From: Thalassia testudinum
Taxonomy: Eukaryota > Streptophyta > Magnoliopsida > Alismatales > Hydrocharitaceae
NCBI GenBank assembly: GCA_037157565.1
Contig: JAZHRO010000012.1
Span: 7,280,501-7,344,500 of the forward strand
Direction: 5' to 3'
Length of the DNA: 64,000 nucleotides
In this document: in pieces, positions 36,178 through 47,464 of the stretch
Numbering within the stretch: the first letter of the stretch is position 1
Layout: each line of letters starts with the position of its first letter
The notes under the pieces: generated by a model
What the model was told of the DNA's origin: nothing
The model's input: only the letters and a program-made list of their open reading frames with translations
Database searches by the model: none
Made by a program: the position numbers and the translations under genes

Positions 36178-36394
36178 CTATTCTTTTTTTTATTTTGAAA
36201 AGTTAAGAGGGTGGTTATCTAGATGATAACCACCCAGATTCATTGTTCAAAATAGAGTAACAAAATTTGAAAGTACATTGCAGAATCCCAAAATGCAATC
36301 TGGAAGGAAATCGAGGCCACAATATTCTCGACATAAGGTGTTTCACCCCTGAAAACGACCCCATTCCTTTCCAACCACACTTCCCATAAGACTA

Positions 36395-36744
36395 TCAACA
36401 CCTTAGCCTTCTCCTTTCCCGACCTGAACGTACTACCACTTCCTTAGCTGTTAGCTCTTCAAAAGTAGGACCAGAACTTCTCCAGCCTGCCATGATCAAT
36501 CGACCTAATCCCCATCCTTCTCCAAACTTGCTCAACAAAAGTAAAACCAAAGAATAGGTGTTGAATATCCTCATCTGTGCTTGCACAGAACAGGCAACTA
36601 ATGTCACTCAACACCACCCATCTTGCCCTCCACACCTTGTTGAGCACTCTTCCCCTTCTCAAGAGCCACGCGAAAATTTTTATCTTCAACGGGCAACCTG
36701 CAATCCTGCTTGAGCTCCACATCCGTCACCTGAGAGGTTCCACA
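36395..36744 (-). pseudogene. LINE-1 zinc-binding RT-associated domain (zf-RVT), C-terminus
   Basis: The minus-strand frames read TSQVTDVELKQDCRLPVEDK and CPLKIKIFAWLLRRGRVLNK, then ARWVVLSDISCLFCASTDED and IQHLFFGFTFVEQVWRRMG. The C-x2-C and H spacing is that of the domain found at the C-terminus of plant LINE ORF2 proteins. A frame change lies near the start (the VEDKNFRVAL and KIKIFAWLL readings differ). The 5' continuation lies at 47022 beyond Copia-2. Confidence 0.8.
36740..36744. repeat. Left target-site duplication of Copia-2
   Basis: CCACA here is matched exactly by CCACA at 47022-47026, directly outside the 3' LTR. Confidence 0.92.
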
Positions 36745-38586
36745 TGTTATAATTATATTTTTTGATAATGACAAATGAGTTATTTCTTGGAAAAGATTAA
36801 CATGCTGCAGGAAGGATTTAAAATGCAAGAAGTACTTAAAGATGAGGATCGAGGAAAAGGGCAAAGATTTTATTTTTAATCTATTTTTAACTTTTTAGAA
36901 TGTAAAAAGCCTTGATGTCTTTTGATCTACTCGTATTCTTTAAAGTCTTTCTGTTGGTTTTTCATATGTTTTTCTTTACCTTCAGACGTCTGAATCTGAT
37001 TTTTAAGACATCTAATGTGTTTTTCCAGACATCCAGTATCATGTCCAAAACCTATATTCATTGCCAGATCTTGCAACCTCTGTCATCTAAGTTTTTCAAA
37101 TGTCTACTATTTGTTTCAGACGTCTGGTTAATTGGTTTTCAGATGCCTCCTTGAGATTTTGATAATCTCTTTAACTCTTTAGAACAGCGGTCATAATCTT
37201 AGGAGTTATTCAGACGTCTGACGCTGTCTTGAGCCGTCAATATCCATTCAACATTCACGTTCATTCCAACGTTTATTTTGATCGCATTTAAGTACTTCTG
37301 TTACACTTTGATTTTGGAACGTTGAAGGCCATTAGACGTCCTTAAATTTATTCAGACGTCTGTGGTTCTTTTTAAGTCATCTGACCATATTTTGTTAGAT
37401 CCCCGTTTGGGTCTAACTTCATTCCAATAGCGAGCACTCTATCCCTGATGCTTTTTCCATTGATTTAAATGCCATCGGCAAGGCCATTTCCGAGCAAGGG
37501 TCATGCTAACATGAATAAAATGTCGATTTACAGGGATATCGTCGGCATGCCGTCGGCATTATCGGCATGCCCTAGGCACGGTCGGCATGCCATCGACATG
37601 GTCGGCATGCTGGCAAATTTGATGCCCATGCCAAGTTGCTATTGATTTTTTTAATTACTTTTGCTATTTTTTTCGGTATGCATCAGCATGCCTTCGGTAT
37701 GCCCACAGCATGCTCTTGGCATGCTCATCGGCATGCCCATCGAAAAACAGACATTTCCACGGCATGCCCTCAGCATGCCCACGAAATACACACTTGGAAT
37801 TTCATCGGCACGGCATCGAAATCGGCATTTCGAACCTTGACTTTTTCATATGTCTAACCTCATTTTCAAACATTTGACCATTTATATTCAGATGTTTAAC
37901 TTTTGTTCAAACGTCCCTGTATTTGATCCAGTAACCACTTTCTTTTCTGGAGTTTTGTTAGACGTCCTGGTTTATTTTCAGACGTCTATCATGAATTTTC
38001 GAACGTCAGATATAGTCAAATTTTGAGTTAATGCTTTATAACTATTCTTTCTGAATTTATTCCAATTCAATTCAAATTCCAATGACTACCTAAGCTCAAA
38101 TATGACCACCTATATATACCCCCCATAGGTAGCCTTAAGAATTTAAAAAAAAAAAAGAAATTCACTTTCTACTCATTTGAAAGCTCTTGATCTCATCTGT
38201 GCTCTCTTGTGTGCTTCATTTGTGCTACTATTTTGAGAGCAATTATTCTTCCTGTTGCTCATAGGTTTGAAGGGAGTATTCTAATTCTTTCATTCAAGGC
38301 TTATAGATTTATATTGCTTTTTGATAGTTTATTTGGGTACCCGATTTGTGGATTTCCCATTTCCTCTTAGTAAAGGGGTAAAACTCTTCTTGGGGTTTGT
38401 CCAGGAAGAGGGGTTTTATAAGATTACTTGTTTGTAATTCCTACGTGGATAGGGGCAAAATCCTAGATTGAGAGATTTAGGTAGAGGTTTTTCCTACAAG
38501 AATTTCCTCTCTAAATACTTGTGTTCTTGCTGCAATTGTATTTAAATTTTGTTGCACAATTCAACTCCACTTCTTGTCCACTAACA
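36745..38586 (+). repeat. 5' LTR of Copia-2, with a MITE inside
   Basis: It begins TGTTATAATT and ends CACTAACA. Without the insertion at 37458-37847 it aligns along its length with the 3' LTR. It carries seven exact GACGTC cores and a TATA box near 38110-38119 (CTATATATACC). Confidence 0.9.
37458..37839 (+). mobile_element. MITE copy A, GCATGC-rich hAT-like family (382 bp)
   Basis: An 8-bp TSD (GCTTTTTC at 37450-37457, ACTTTTTC at 37840-37847) flanks it, and the matching spot in the 3' LTR (near 46255) is empty. The left end is CATTGATTTAAATGCC and the reverse complement of the right end is CAAGGTTCGAAATGCC, an imperfect inverted repeat. Ten GCATGC cores lie inside. There is no coding sequence. 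The 8-bp duplication and CA-type ends suggest the hAT superfamily. Confidence 0.8.
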
Positions 38587-38588
38587 TT

Positions 38589-38600
38589 TGGTATCAGAGC
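38589..38600 (+). other. Primer binding site of Copia-2 (tRNA-Met)
   Basis: TGGTATCAGAGC, complementary to the 3' end of the initiator tRNA-Met, two bases after the LTR end. There is no mismatch. Confidence 0.95.
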
Positions 38601-38659
38601 CTTATTTATTCTTGTGTGTAGGTGTTAAAGCTTGTACAAGACGATCAAATGGCATCAGG

Positions 38660-40333
38660 ATGGTGGCAACAGGCAATAATTGTGGTTTCTCAACAACAAA
38701 ACTGCCTTACTTCGATGGTACGAATTACTCATACTGGAAGCAGAGGATGATAGTCTTCCTTCAGTCAGGAGATTATTCTATCTAGGAAATGGTGGAAACA
38801 TCATTTGAAAGGCCGGTGAAACTAGAAAATGGAGCTTTGACAGATGATGGTAAGAAGAAGCTCTCACTCAATTCCAAGGCTATGGATGCCTTCTATTGTG
38901 CACTGAGTCCTGAAGAGTTTAATTGGATCTCTCAATGCATAATTGCAAACGAGATCTGGAAAACTCTTGAGGTTACACATGAGGGAACCAATAAAATAAA
39001 GAATTCCAAAGTTGTTTTACTAACCCAAGAATTCGATAAATTTGAAATACAGGAAAACAAAAGTGTGAATGATATGTACACCCATTTCACTTTCATCGTC
39101 AACAACTTGAAGGTTCTAGGAAAGACCCTCATAAGAGGTGAGCTTGAAGATAAAATTTTACATTCTTTGACTAATATTTTTTAACCTAAAGTCACAGCTA
39201 TAAAAGAAGCCAATGAAGTTGAAAACTTAAACATAGATCAACTTCTTGGAAATCTCATGGCATATGAGACTGGGCTAAATCAAAAGAAGGAATGGAGTAA
39301 GTGAAGAAAAAGCAATTAGCTTTTAAAGTGTATTCAGAATCCGAAAATAGTGATGAAGAAAATGAAGAAATTGCCATGCTTACTCGTAAGTTTAGAAAAT
39401 TTTTGAGATATAACAAGAATTTCAGGAAAAAGGGATCAAGAGAGGATTCGAAGGTGGAACCAATCATTTGCTATCAATGTAAAAAGAAGGGACATATTCG
39501 AAAAGATTGTCCACTTCTTAAGAAGAATGGAGAAAGGAGCAAAAAGAAACAAGAGAAGGATTCAAATAATCCTTTAACAAGTACAAGAAAAAGACAGCTA
39601 TGCAGGCTGCATGGTATGATTTAGATTCAAGCGAGTGAATCAGAGACTAATTTAACCATGGAAGAAACCGCATGCCTTGAACTTATGGCATTAAAAGATG
39701 AGGTAAATGATTTATCTTTAGAAGAACTTGTAGAAGCCTTTGATGATTTATATTGTACTTTTAAAAAGACTAAGTTAGAAAATAAAGATCTTAAAGAAAA
39801 ATATCAAGATCTTCAAAATGAGAAAGATAAGATTATGCAAGAAAAAAATTTTCTATGTGATGAGACTAAAAGTTTAAAGAATAAAATAGATCTTCTTAAA
39901 ACTAATGTTCAAGATCTTAGAAAGGTTATTAGAAGATCGTACTAGGTTTATTAATGGGAAAGAAAACTTAGATGAACTCTTATCATCACAAAAATCTTCT
40001 TCTTGCAAATTTGGTCTTGGATATTCTCGTGAAGTTATTTCATCAAAAAGAAAACAAACTAATTTTATATCTAGTCAAAAGGAAGAAAGGAAGTTTTCAT
40101 ATTCAACTATGAAAACAAAAAGTAACCGATATGGATCCAAGAAAAAATGGATACCAAAGAAACTTGTTCGATCTTGTTTTGTAGGTCAAGAAGAAGTAGA
40201 TTTATCAAGATATATCTTTAAGAGAACCAAAGAAGGACTACATGCCTATAGAAAGATAGTAGAGCAGCCAAGAAGACCAACTCAAAGACGAGCATGTTTT
40301 GTAGGACAAAAACAAAACTTGGATCAGGGATAG
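38660..40333 (+). pseudogene. gag: Copia-2 gag, broken
   Basis: The capsid part reads LPYFDGTNYSYWKQRMIVFL, a TAG at 38783, then EMVETSFERP, AMDAFYCALSPEEFNWI and NEIWKTLEVTHEGTNKIK. After a stop at 39182 and a frame change comes YSESENSDEENEEIAMLTRK and the CCHC knuckle CYQCKKKGHIRKDCP (39470-39515). A coiled-coil region (39658-39945, heptad-like Leu/Lys/Glu) and a basic tail (SKKKWIPKK) follow. The large gag with a coiled coil behind the knuckle is usual in SIRE-type elements. An ATG at 38649 is in a different frame, so the original start may have shifted. Confidence 0.85.
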
Positions 40334-41300
40334 CAGATGTTCCAAGCATATGACGGGCAAAAAGAAACTTTTTACGGAGGTAATATACAAAGAGGGTGGT
40401 TCCGTTACATTCGAGAATAACCACAAATGACAGATTATAGGTACAGGTATTATTGGTAAAGGTAATGCATCTTTTAGTCATGTTGCATTAGTAAAAGAAT
40501 TAAAACACAATCTCTTAAGTGTAAGCCAAATTTTGATAAAGGATATGATATTCTGTTTAGTGCTAAATTTTTTAAGAGATTTGATAATATAACAAATGAA
40601 ATTCTTCTAGTTAGAAAAAGATATAAGGATATATATATTGTTGAAATAGATAAAAATGGAACTTATGATTATTTAGTAGCTTCAAATGATGAAATGTTTA
40701 CTTTCCATAAATGATTAAGTCATTTACACTTCAAATACTTAAATAAATTAGTCAAATATGAATTAGGTAAAGGATTGTTTAAGAAAAAGTTTAATCTAAA
40801 TACTTTTTGTAATGCATGTACACTTGGTAAGTTAAATAAAAGTTCTTTCAAAAGCAAAAATAGTCTCTACATCTAGACCTTTAGAACTCTTAGACTTAGA
40901 TTTATTTGGACCAACTAGAACAAATAGTTTAAATAATAGTAGATAATGTCTTGTAATTGTACATTATTCAAGATTTGCATTGATATATTTTCTTAAACTT
41001 AAAAACCAAACCCTAAAAACTTTTAGTAAGTTTTTAAAACTTATTTAAAATGAGAGGATATATGATTTCTCGAATTCGATCCGATCATGGAGGAGAATTT
41101 CAAAATCAAGACTTTTCTCATTTTTGTGAAGAACTAAGAATAAAACATAAGTTTTCATTTCCTACAGCTCCACAACAAAATGTAGTGGAACGGAAAAATC
41201 AAACTCTTCAAGAATGTACTCGCAGACTTCTTACAGAATTTGGTCTTCCAAAGTATTTTTGAGCTGAAGCCACTAACACGGCTTACTATGTACTAAATAG
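40318..41300 (+). pseudogene. Copia-2 protease and integrase, broken
   Basis: The protease active site should read D-S-G but here is D-S-R (40329-40337, in WIRDSRCSKHMTG), so catalysis is lost. IIGTGIIGKGNASFSHVAL and LKHNLLSVSQI follow. Integrase pieces are RPLELLDLDLFGPTRT (first Asp), then ISRIRSDHGGEFQNQDFSHF (second Asp) and PQQNVVERKNQTL (the Glu). Many stops and frame changes lie between. Confidence 0.8.
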
Positions 41301-41739
41301 AATCCTAATTAGGCCTATGCTTAATAAAACAAGTTATGAACTTTATTATAATACAATATCTAAAATTAGTTATTTCAAAAAATTTGAAAGTATTATATAC
41401 TTATCATTAAAGAAAATCTTGATAAGTTTAATGTTAAAGGAGATGAATGTACCTTTATAGGATATTCGTCCCGAAGTAAAGCTTATCGAATATTCAATAA
41501 GAAAACTCTAACATTAGAAGAAACACTTCATATCAAGTTTGATGAAAATTCTTCTATAGATAATAAACAAGTTGAAGTAATAGATAATGATAATGAAGAC
41601 ACCCTTTATAGATGTATCTCACATTAAAGATCAAAATACAAATAATCTTCCTAAAGAATGAAAGTTTCATAAAGATCATCCAAAAGAACAAATAATAGGA
41701 GAGATTAATGACAAAATCAAATCTAGATCACAAGTTAAT

Positions 41740-42468
41740 TTTGTTCTAAATACTTTTGTATCTCAACTTGAACCCAAAACTGTTGATCAAGCTTATTTAG
41801 ATTCTTCATGGATACTTGCTATGCAAGAACTAAATCAGTTTGGAAGAAATCAAGTATAGGTATTACTTTCTAAACCAAGTGATAATTCTATTATAGGAAC
41901 CAAATGGATTTTTAGAAATAAAACTAATGAAGACTGTCAAGTAGTAAGAAATAAGGCCAAACTTGTTGCATAAGGTTATAATCAACAAGAGGTTATAGTA
42001 AGAAACTTATACTCCTGTAGCTAGGCTTGAATTGATTCAAATGCTTCTTGCATTTGTATCGCATGTAGGTCTTAAATTATATCAAATTGACGTAAAATCA
42101 GCTTTTTTAAATGGATTCATAAAAGTATATGTAGCCCAGCCTCCTGGGTTTATAAATTTTGAATTTCCTAATCATGTGTTTAAGCTTAAAAAGGCTCTTT
42201 ATGGTCTCAAGCAAGCACCTAGGGCATGGTATGAAAGATTAAGAAATTATCTCATAAATCAGGTTTTATAATGGAAAAAGTAGATCCAACTCTTTTTATC
42301 AAGAATCAACTTAAAGATTTAATAGTTATTCAAATTTATGTACATGATATTATTTTTAGCTCTACTAATGAAAATTTGTGTAGGGAGTTTTCAAAGATTA
42401 TGAAGAATGAATTTGAGATGAGTCTCATGGGAGAATTAAAATTCTTCCTTGGATTTCAAATCACATAA
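41740..42468 (+). pseudogene. Copia-2 reverse transcriptase, catalytic box mutated
   Basis: Readable pieces: SWILAMQELNQFGRNQV, IIGTKWIFRNKTNEDCQV, YQIDVKSAFLNGFIKVYVAQ and KLKKALYGLKQAPRAWYERL. The catalytic box reads YVHDIIF instead of YVDD, because GAT became CAT at 42343-42345. FEMSLMGELKFFLGFQIT follows. Several stops and frame changes add to the inactivity. Confidence 0.88.
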
Positions 42469-43275
42469 ATGGATGAAAGAATCTTCATATGTAAAACAAA
42501 GTATACCAATGACATATTGAAGAAATATGGAATGGAAAATGTGTAGGACAAAACCACACCAATGGCTACAAACATAAGTCTCAACTTGGATGAAAATGGT
42601 AAGCAAGTTGATGAAAAGATATACAAAGGTATGATAGGATCTTTACTCTGTCTTACTGCAAGTAGACCTAATATAATGTTTGCTACTTGTCTTTGTACAC
42701 ATTTTCAAAACTCACCTAAAGAATCTCATATGTCTGCATTAAAAAGAATCTTTAAATATTTAAAAGAAACTAGTGATTTTGGTTTGTATTATCTTAGAAC
42801 TCATTCTCTGGACTTACTAGCATATAGTGATGCTGATTATGCTGGTAGTAGGACTGATAGAAAAAGTACTAGCAGTACCTGTCATTTTTTGGGTAATGCA
42901 CTTGTTTCTTGGTTTTCTATGAAACAAAATTGTGTTACATTATCCACCACTAAAGCTGAATAGATTTTAGCTGCTTTGTCATGTTCTCAGGTACTTTGGA
43001 TGAAACAAACATTATCTGACTTAGGATTTGTTTTTAAACAAACTAAAAAATGTTGTGATAATACAAGTGCTATAAATTTATCTAAAAATAACTAAACAAA
43101 TAGATGTAGACATCATTTTCTTAGGGATAATGTATTAAAAGGAGAAATTAAGTTAGATTTTGTAAACACCGAGGACCAACTTGCAGATATCTTGACAAAA
43201 CCACTTAATTTAGAAAGATATAGTCACATTAGAAGGCATCTAGGAATTTGCAAGTTAAAAGATTTAGAAAACTAA
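42469..43275 (+). pseudogene. Copia-2 RNase H and end of pol
   Basis: KIYKGMIGSLLCLTASRPNI precedes the RNase H core: AYSDADYAGSRTDRKSTSS, then FSMKQNCVTLSTTKAE with an in-frame stop, CSQVLWMKQTLSDLGF, a CDNTSAINLSKN segment, and the ending DQLADILTKPL. The acidic residues of the SDADYAG block are kept. Stops occur at 42961 and around 43094. The frame ends at TAA 43273-43275. Confidence 0.88.
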
Positions 43276-44155
43276 GTTTTTCGAACATCTGAATATCCAT
43301 ATTAGACATCTTATTGTCTTGTATATGCAATTTTCTTCATTGGAATGAATTTCTGGGAAATTCAGACCTCTTGAATGCTTCTCAGACGTCAATTTTTCTT
43401 TCTGATCGTTGTTTAATGCATTCTTTGATCGTTTGACAATCATCTTTTTTAATTTCAAATGAAGGGTTTTGAATTCAAATTCAAACGATCTTTGATTATC
43501 TAATTTCAAATGTATGTCTTTATCAAAAGATGTCCGATATTTTTTGAATGCTCTTGGATTTGAAATTTGAAAGAACATCTTTCTTTTACTCATTGGATAT
43601 TTGACCTCCTTTTGAAATTTGAAATCTGCTCTTTTAAAAGTGCAACACCACCTCATGGTCATTCTCATATCTTTTTACCACACTCAAAAGAGCTTTTCCA
43701 CTTTCACTTCTCATTCTCCATATTCCTCCATTGAAGAGCACCTGAGAGCACCGAACGCCTCCTGATCATCTCCGGGTGCCTCCTATGTCTCATCAGACGT
43801 CTCCTGTGCTCACCGGACGTCTATAACCGTATCTTCATCCCTTTATCTACAAAGGCCTCTTGTTAAGGAAGATCATATCTTCTTTCTTTGGTAATCACTA
43901 CATCTTCATAGCTAGATCGTGTATTTTCTTTAATACAAACTTGTATGAGGATACATCTATGTTTGTGATTAACTCATATTTTGGTTTTTGGGGATTTCGC
44001 TTTTTCTTGTCGATATAATTCTTTCCATTTGGACGTCTTGTTACATTTTCAGACGTCTACTGTTATAACTTCTGTTTCTCAAACCTTCGGACATCTAATT
44101 TTTTTCGATCTTCCGATTTGTAATTTCAGGCGCCTGACTTACATTACACGTATGA
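43276..44155 (+). other. Spacer between pol and the extra ORF in Copia-2
   Basis: Non-coding. It contains at least five more GACGTC cores (for example 43386, 43798, 43815, 44028 and 44051), the same motif that fills the LTRs. Confidence 0.6.
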
Positions 44156-45358
44156 TTGAGGCTATTTTTGTGTCTTAAAAACTTGTTCTTCTCTCAGTTC
44201 CTCATTATACATTGTAGGAAGCAAAAGAGTGCTGGACCTAGTAACCCACCTCCTATAGAAGAACTACCTAATGTGATGGAACAATTTTGTTTAACCAAAA
44301 AGGCCTCCCAAAAACTTAACAATTTTGAAAAATTTAAGATTAGGTGTGGCAGACCAATTATATGGGATGATTTTAAGGACTATGGTCTCCTAGCCCTATT
44401 TCAAGCTTAAGGAATTCAACATTTCTTTGATGAGGAATTTTTTCCTAGTGGAAAAATTCCTAGTATATTTCCCGAGCTTGTGAAATTATTTTATGCCAAT
44501 CTTTTGAATGACTCCACACCTACTACCTCTATCCTAAAATCTAGTGTTTTGAATGCATCATTTACCGTTACTAATGAAGTAATTTCTTCTATTGTTGCAC
44601 CGACTCTGGAGTTCATTGGCGGGACATTGCAAAAGAAGTTACTTTCCCCACTGTTAAGACATTAATCAAAGATGATGTTTATTTTGAAGGGATGAAACTT
44701 GAATCTCGTCATCTTAAGGTTGTACCTCACATTTTAGCTAGACTTATCTCTTGGAACTTACATGGAAAATCAGGATCATTTGATCACATTTCTAGGGAGA
44801 TTGCCTACATCCTATATGCTTTATTTAACCGTACCAAATTGAATTGGTGTGATGTAATCATGGACACATTATCTAGCACACACCGTAGGAACCTTCCTTT
44901 GGGTGCCTTTATTTCCAACATGCTTCCTCATTTTAACCTTGATTTGAAACGCCAGTTTATAGATGAATCTGTTAAGAAATTTGACCACACTACTTTACTT
45001 CTTATGAATCTTATGAAAGGAATTGAAAAAGAACAACTAGAGGAAGAAGTTCCTCAATCTCCACCTTCTCCTACTACCTCACAAGTTCCTCTCATGCTTC
45101 CTAATCCTTCTACGAATTCCTTTTATTCCACTTCTTAGGATTATTCTTGGGAGAATGTACAGGGAAATCAAGAAGCTTTTCAAAAGGCCATGTTTGATGG
45201 GATGCACCTTCAAATGAAGAGGCAACATAAAGATCATAACTATCTAAGAAGCTTCACCAATCAATATGCTATGCAACTAACTCATCTCGAAGACCGCATG
45301 AAGAACTTGGAGTCTGCATACTCTAAAGGAAAGACAGACTTTGATTCTTGTCTTTAGA
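44156..45358 (+). pseudogene. Copia-2 additional ORF, resembles the putative plant transposon protein domain
   Basis: It is in sense orientation between RNase H and the polypurine tract. It reads KKASQKLNNFEKFKIRCGRP, FPELVKLFYANLLNDS, then (after a frame change near 44640) HLKVVPHILARLISWNLHGK, REIAYILYALFNRTKLNWCD and RRNLPLGAFISNMLPHFNL. A Ser/Pro-rich segment and a helical C-terminus ending at 45358 follow. The FYANL, nLl-G-s, NW and LPxGxFI pattern recalls the domain family known as putative plant transposon protein (as I remember, PF20167), found in plant retroelements with unknown function. Stops at 44408, near 44663 and 45136 break it. It has no obvious signal peptide or membrane segment at the start, so I do not call it env. 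Confidence 0.6.
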
Positions 45359-45542
45359 TGGCTGCTTTGTGCCAATTAGGAATTTACTTTCCTTGTTATA
45401 AAAAACGTATGTTTCTAACTTTCATATATTCATTTCTAAAAGTTTTTTTTGCTAATGCCAAAAAGGAGGAGACATGATTGATTGTTAAAAGGAGCTCAGA
45501 AGCTTTTATTTAGGAAGAGTATGTCATATCAATATTTTGTCA

Positions 45543-45560
45543 TAAAAAAAGGGGGAGATT
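45543..45560 (+). other. Polypurine tract of Copia-2
   Basis: AAAAAAAGGGGGAGATT lies just before the 3' LTR. A second similar box (CCAAAAAGGAGGAGACA) lies about 85 bp upstream at 45458-45474. Confidence 0.85.
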
Positions 45561-45562
45561 GT

Positions 45563-47021
45563 TGTTATAATTGTATTTTTTGATAATGACAAATGAGTTA
45601 TTTCTTGGAAAAGATTAACATGTTGCAGGAAGTACTTAAAGATGAAGATCGAGGAAAAGGAAGGGCAAAAGATTTTATTTTTAGTCTATTTTTAACCTTT
45701 TAGAATGTAAAAAGCATTGGTGTCTTTTGATCTACTCGCATTCTTTAAAATCTTATTTCTGTTGGTTTTTCCGACGTCTCTTTCCTTCAGACATCTAAAT
45801 CTGATTTTTAAGACGTCTAATGTGTTTTTCCAGACGTCCAGGATCATGTCCAAAACCTATATTCATTGCCAGATCCTACAACCTCTGTCATCTGAGTTTT
45901 TCAGACGTCTACTATTTATTTCGAACGTCTAGTTTATTGATTTACAAACGCCTCCTTGAGATTTTGATAATCTCTTTAACTCTTTAAAACAACGGTCATA
46001 ATCTTAGGAGTTATTCAGACGTCTGACACTATCTTGAGCCGTCTATATCCATCCAACGTTCACTTTCTTTCCAACATTTATTTTGATCACATTTAAGTAA
46101 TTCTATTACACTTTGATTTTGGAACGTTGAAAGCCATCTGGCATCCTTAAATTTATTCAGACATCTGCTGGTTCTTTTTAAGTCATCTGACCATATTTTG
46201 TTAGATCCCTATTTGGGTCTAACTTCATTCCAGTAACGAGCACTCTATCCCTGATGCTTTTTCAGACGTCTAATCTGACCATTTATATTTAGATGTCTAA
46301 CTTTTGTTCAAACATTCCTGTATTTGATCCAGTAACCACTTTGCTTTCCTGGAGTTTTGTTAGATGTCCTGATTTATTTTCAGATGCCTGGAATAGTATT
46401 TTCAGACATCTGTTATGATTTTTTTCAAACATCTGATATAGTCAAATTTTGAGTAAATGCTTTATTGACGTTATTTCTGAATTTATTCCAATTCAATTTA
46501 AATTCCAATGACTACCTAAGCTTAAATATAACCTCCTACACCTATATATACCCCCCATAGGTAGCCTTAAGAATTTACAAAAAAAGAAATTCACTTTCTA
46601 CTCATTTGAAAGCTCTTGATCTCATTTGTACTCTCTTGTGTGCTCTATTTGTGCTACTGTTTTGAGAGCAATTTTTCTTCCCGCTGCTCATAGGTTTGAA
46701 TAAGGGAGTATTCTAATTCTTTCATTCAAGGCTTATAGATTTATATTACTTTTTGATAGTTTATTTGGGTACCCGGTTTGTGGGTTTCCCGTTTCCTCTT
46801 AGTAGATGGGCAAAACTCTTCTTGGGGTTTGTCCAGGAAGAGGGGTTTTGTAAGATTACTTCTTGTTAGTAATTCCTACGAGAGTAGGGGCAAAATCCTA
46901 GATTGAGAGATCTAGGTAGAGGTTTTTCCCGCAAGAGTTCCTCTTTAAATACTTGTGTTCTTGCTGTGATTGTATTTAAATTTTGTTGCACAATTCAACC
47001 CCCCTTCTTGTGCCACTAACA
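45563..47021 (+). repeat. 3' LTR of Copia-2
   Basis: It starts TGTTATAATT and ends CACTAACA, followed by CCACA. It lacks the MITE present in the 5' LTR. A TATA box lies near 46541-46550. It carries at least six exact GACGTC cores, plus decayed forms (GACATC, GATGTC). Confidence 0.9.
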
Positions 47022-47464
47022 CCACATAGCTTGTAGAACTCATTTTTCACCGTAAAGGCCCCACCATCTTAGTATTAGACATCCCTCCCTCCAAGTTCCC
47101 ACCCTTCCAAGTCCTGCAAAAGATGTAGAAACTTCGTGCACTCTACTCCAACAGCACCCCCCAAAAGGTGGGGCATCAAGAACCATCCCAGCAACTCCCG
47201 ACAATAGCCTCCTTATTCGTGGCCCTAATGAAAGGGCGAGGATACCTGCTACAGAGCGCTCCTTCCCCTGCTAATCATCCAACCAGAACTTGAAGGTGCC
47301 CTCACCCACGTACACTGAGAAGAATCCACGCACCTTCGGGGCCACCAATGCCATATCTTTCAAGAAAGGCAAAGCCCTAGGGATCGGAGACCCAAGAGCC
47401 TCCCAAGAGAGAAAGGAACCATAGCAGTCCTGGAACACCTACCAAGAAGACCCTATTCCCGACC

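Larger units (their letters stand above)
36745..47021 (+). mobile_element. Copia-2: SIRE/Maximus-like Copia element, full length, nested in LINE-1
   Basis: LTRs lie at 36745-38586 and 45563-47021, flanked by a perfect TSD (CCACA). A perfect 12-base tRNA-Met PBS follows the 5' LTR. The order is gag with zinc knuckle and coiled coil, protease, integrase, RT, RNase H, an extra ORF, then a polypurine tract. This layout, the long LTRs and the AAAAAGGGGGAGA-type tract fit the SIRE/Maximus group. The 5' LTR is longer because it contains a MITE. The element is inactive: in-frame stops, and mutated protease and RT active sites. Confidence 0.9.

Noticed and set aside
36150..36200. Target-site duplication for LINE-1
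   Set aside because: I compared the sequence before the T run with that after the C run at 52017 and found no convincing match, so none is claimed.
44156..45358. Calling the extra Copia-2 ORF an envelope gene
   Set aside because: There is no clear signal peptide, transmembrane anchor or cleavage site, and the text fits the plant transposon protein pattern better.
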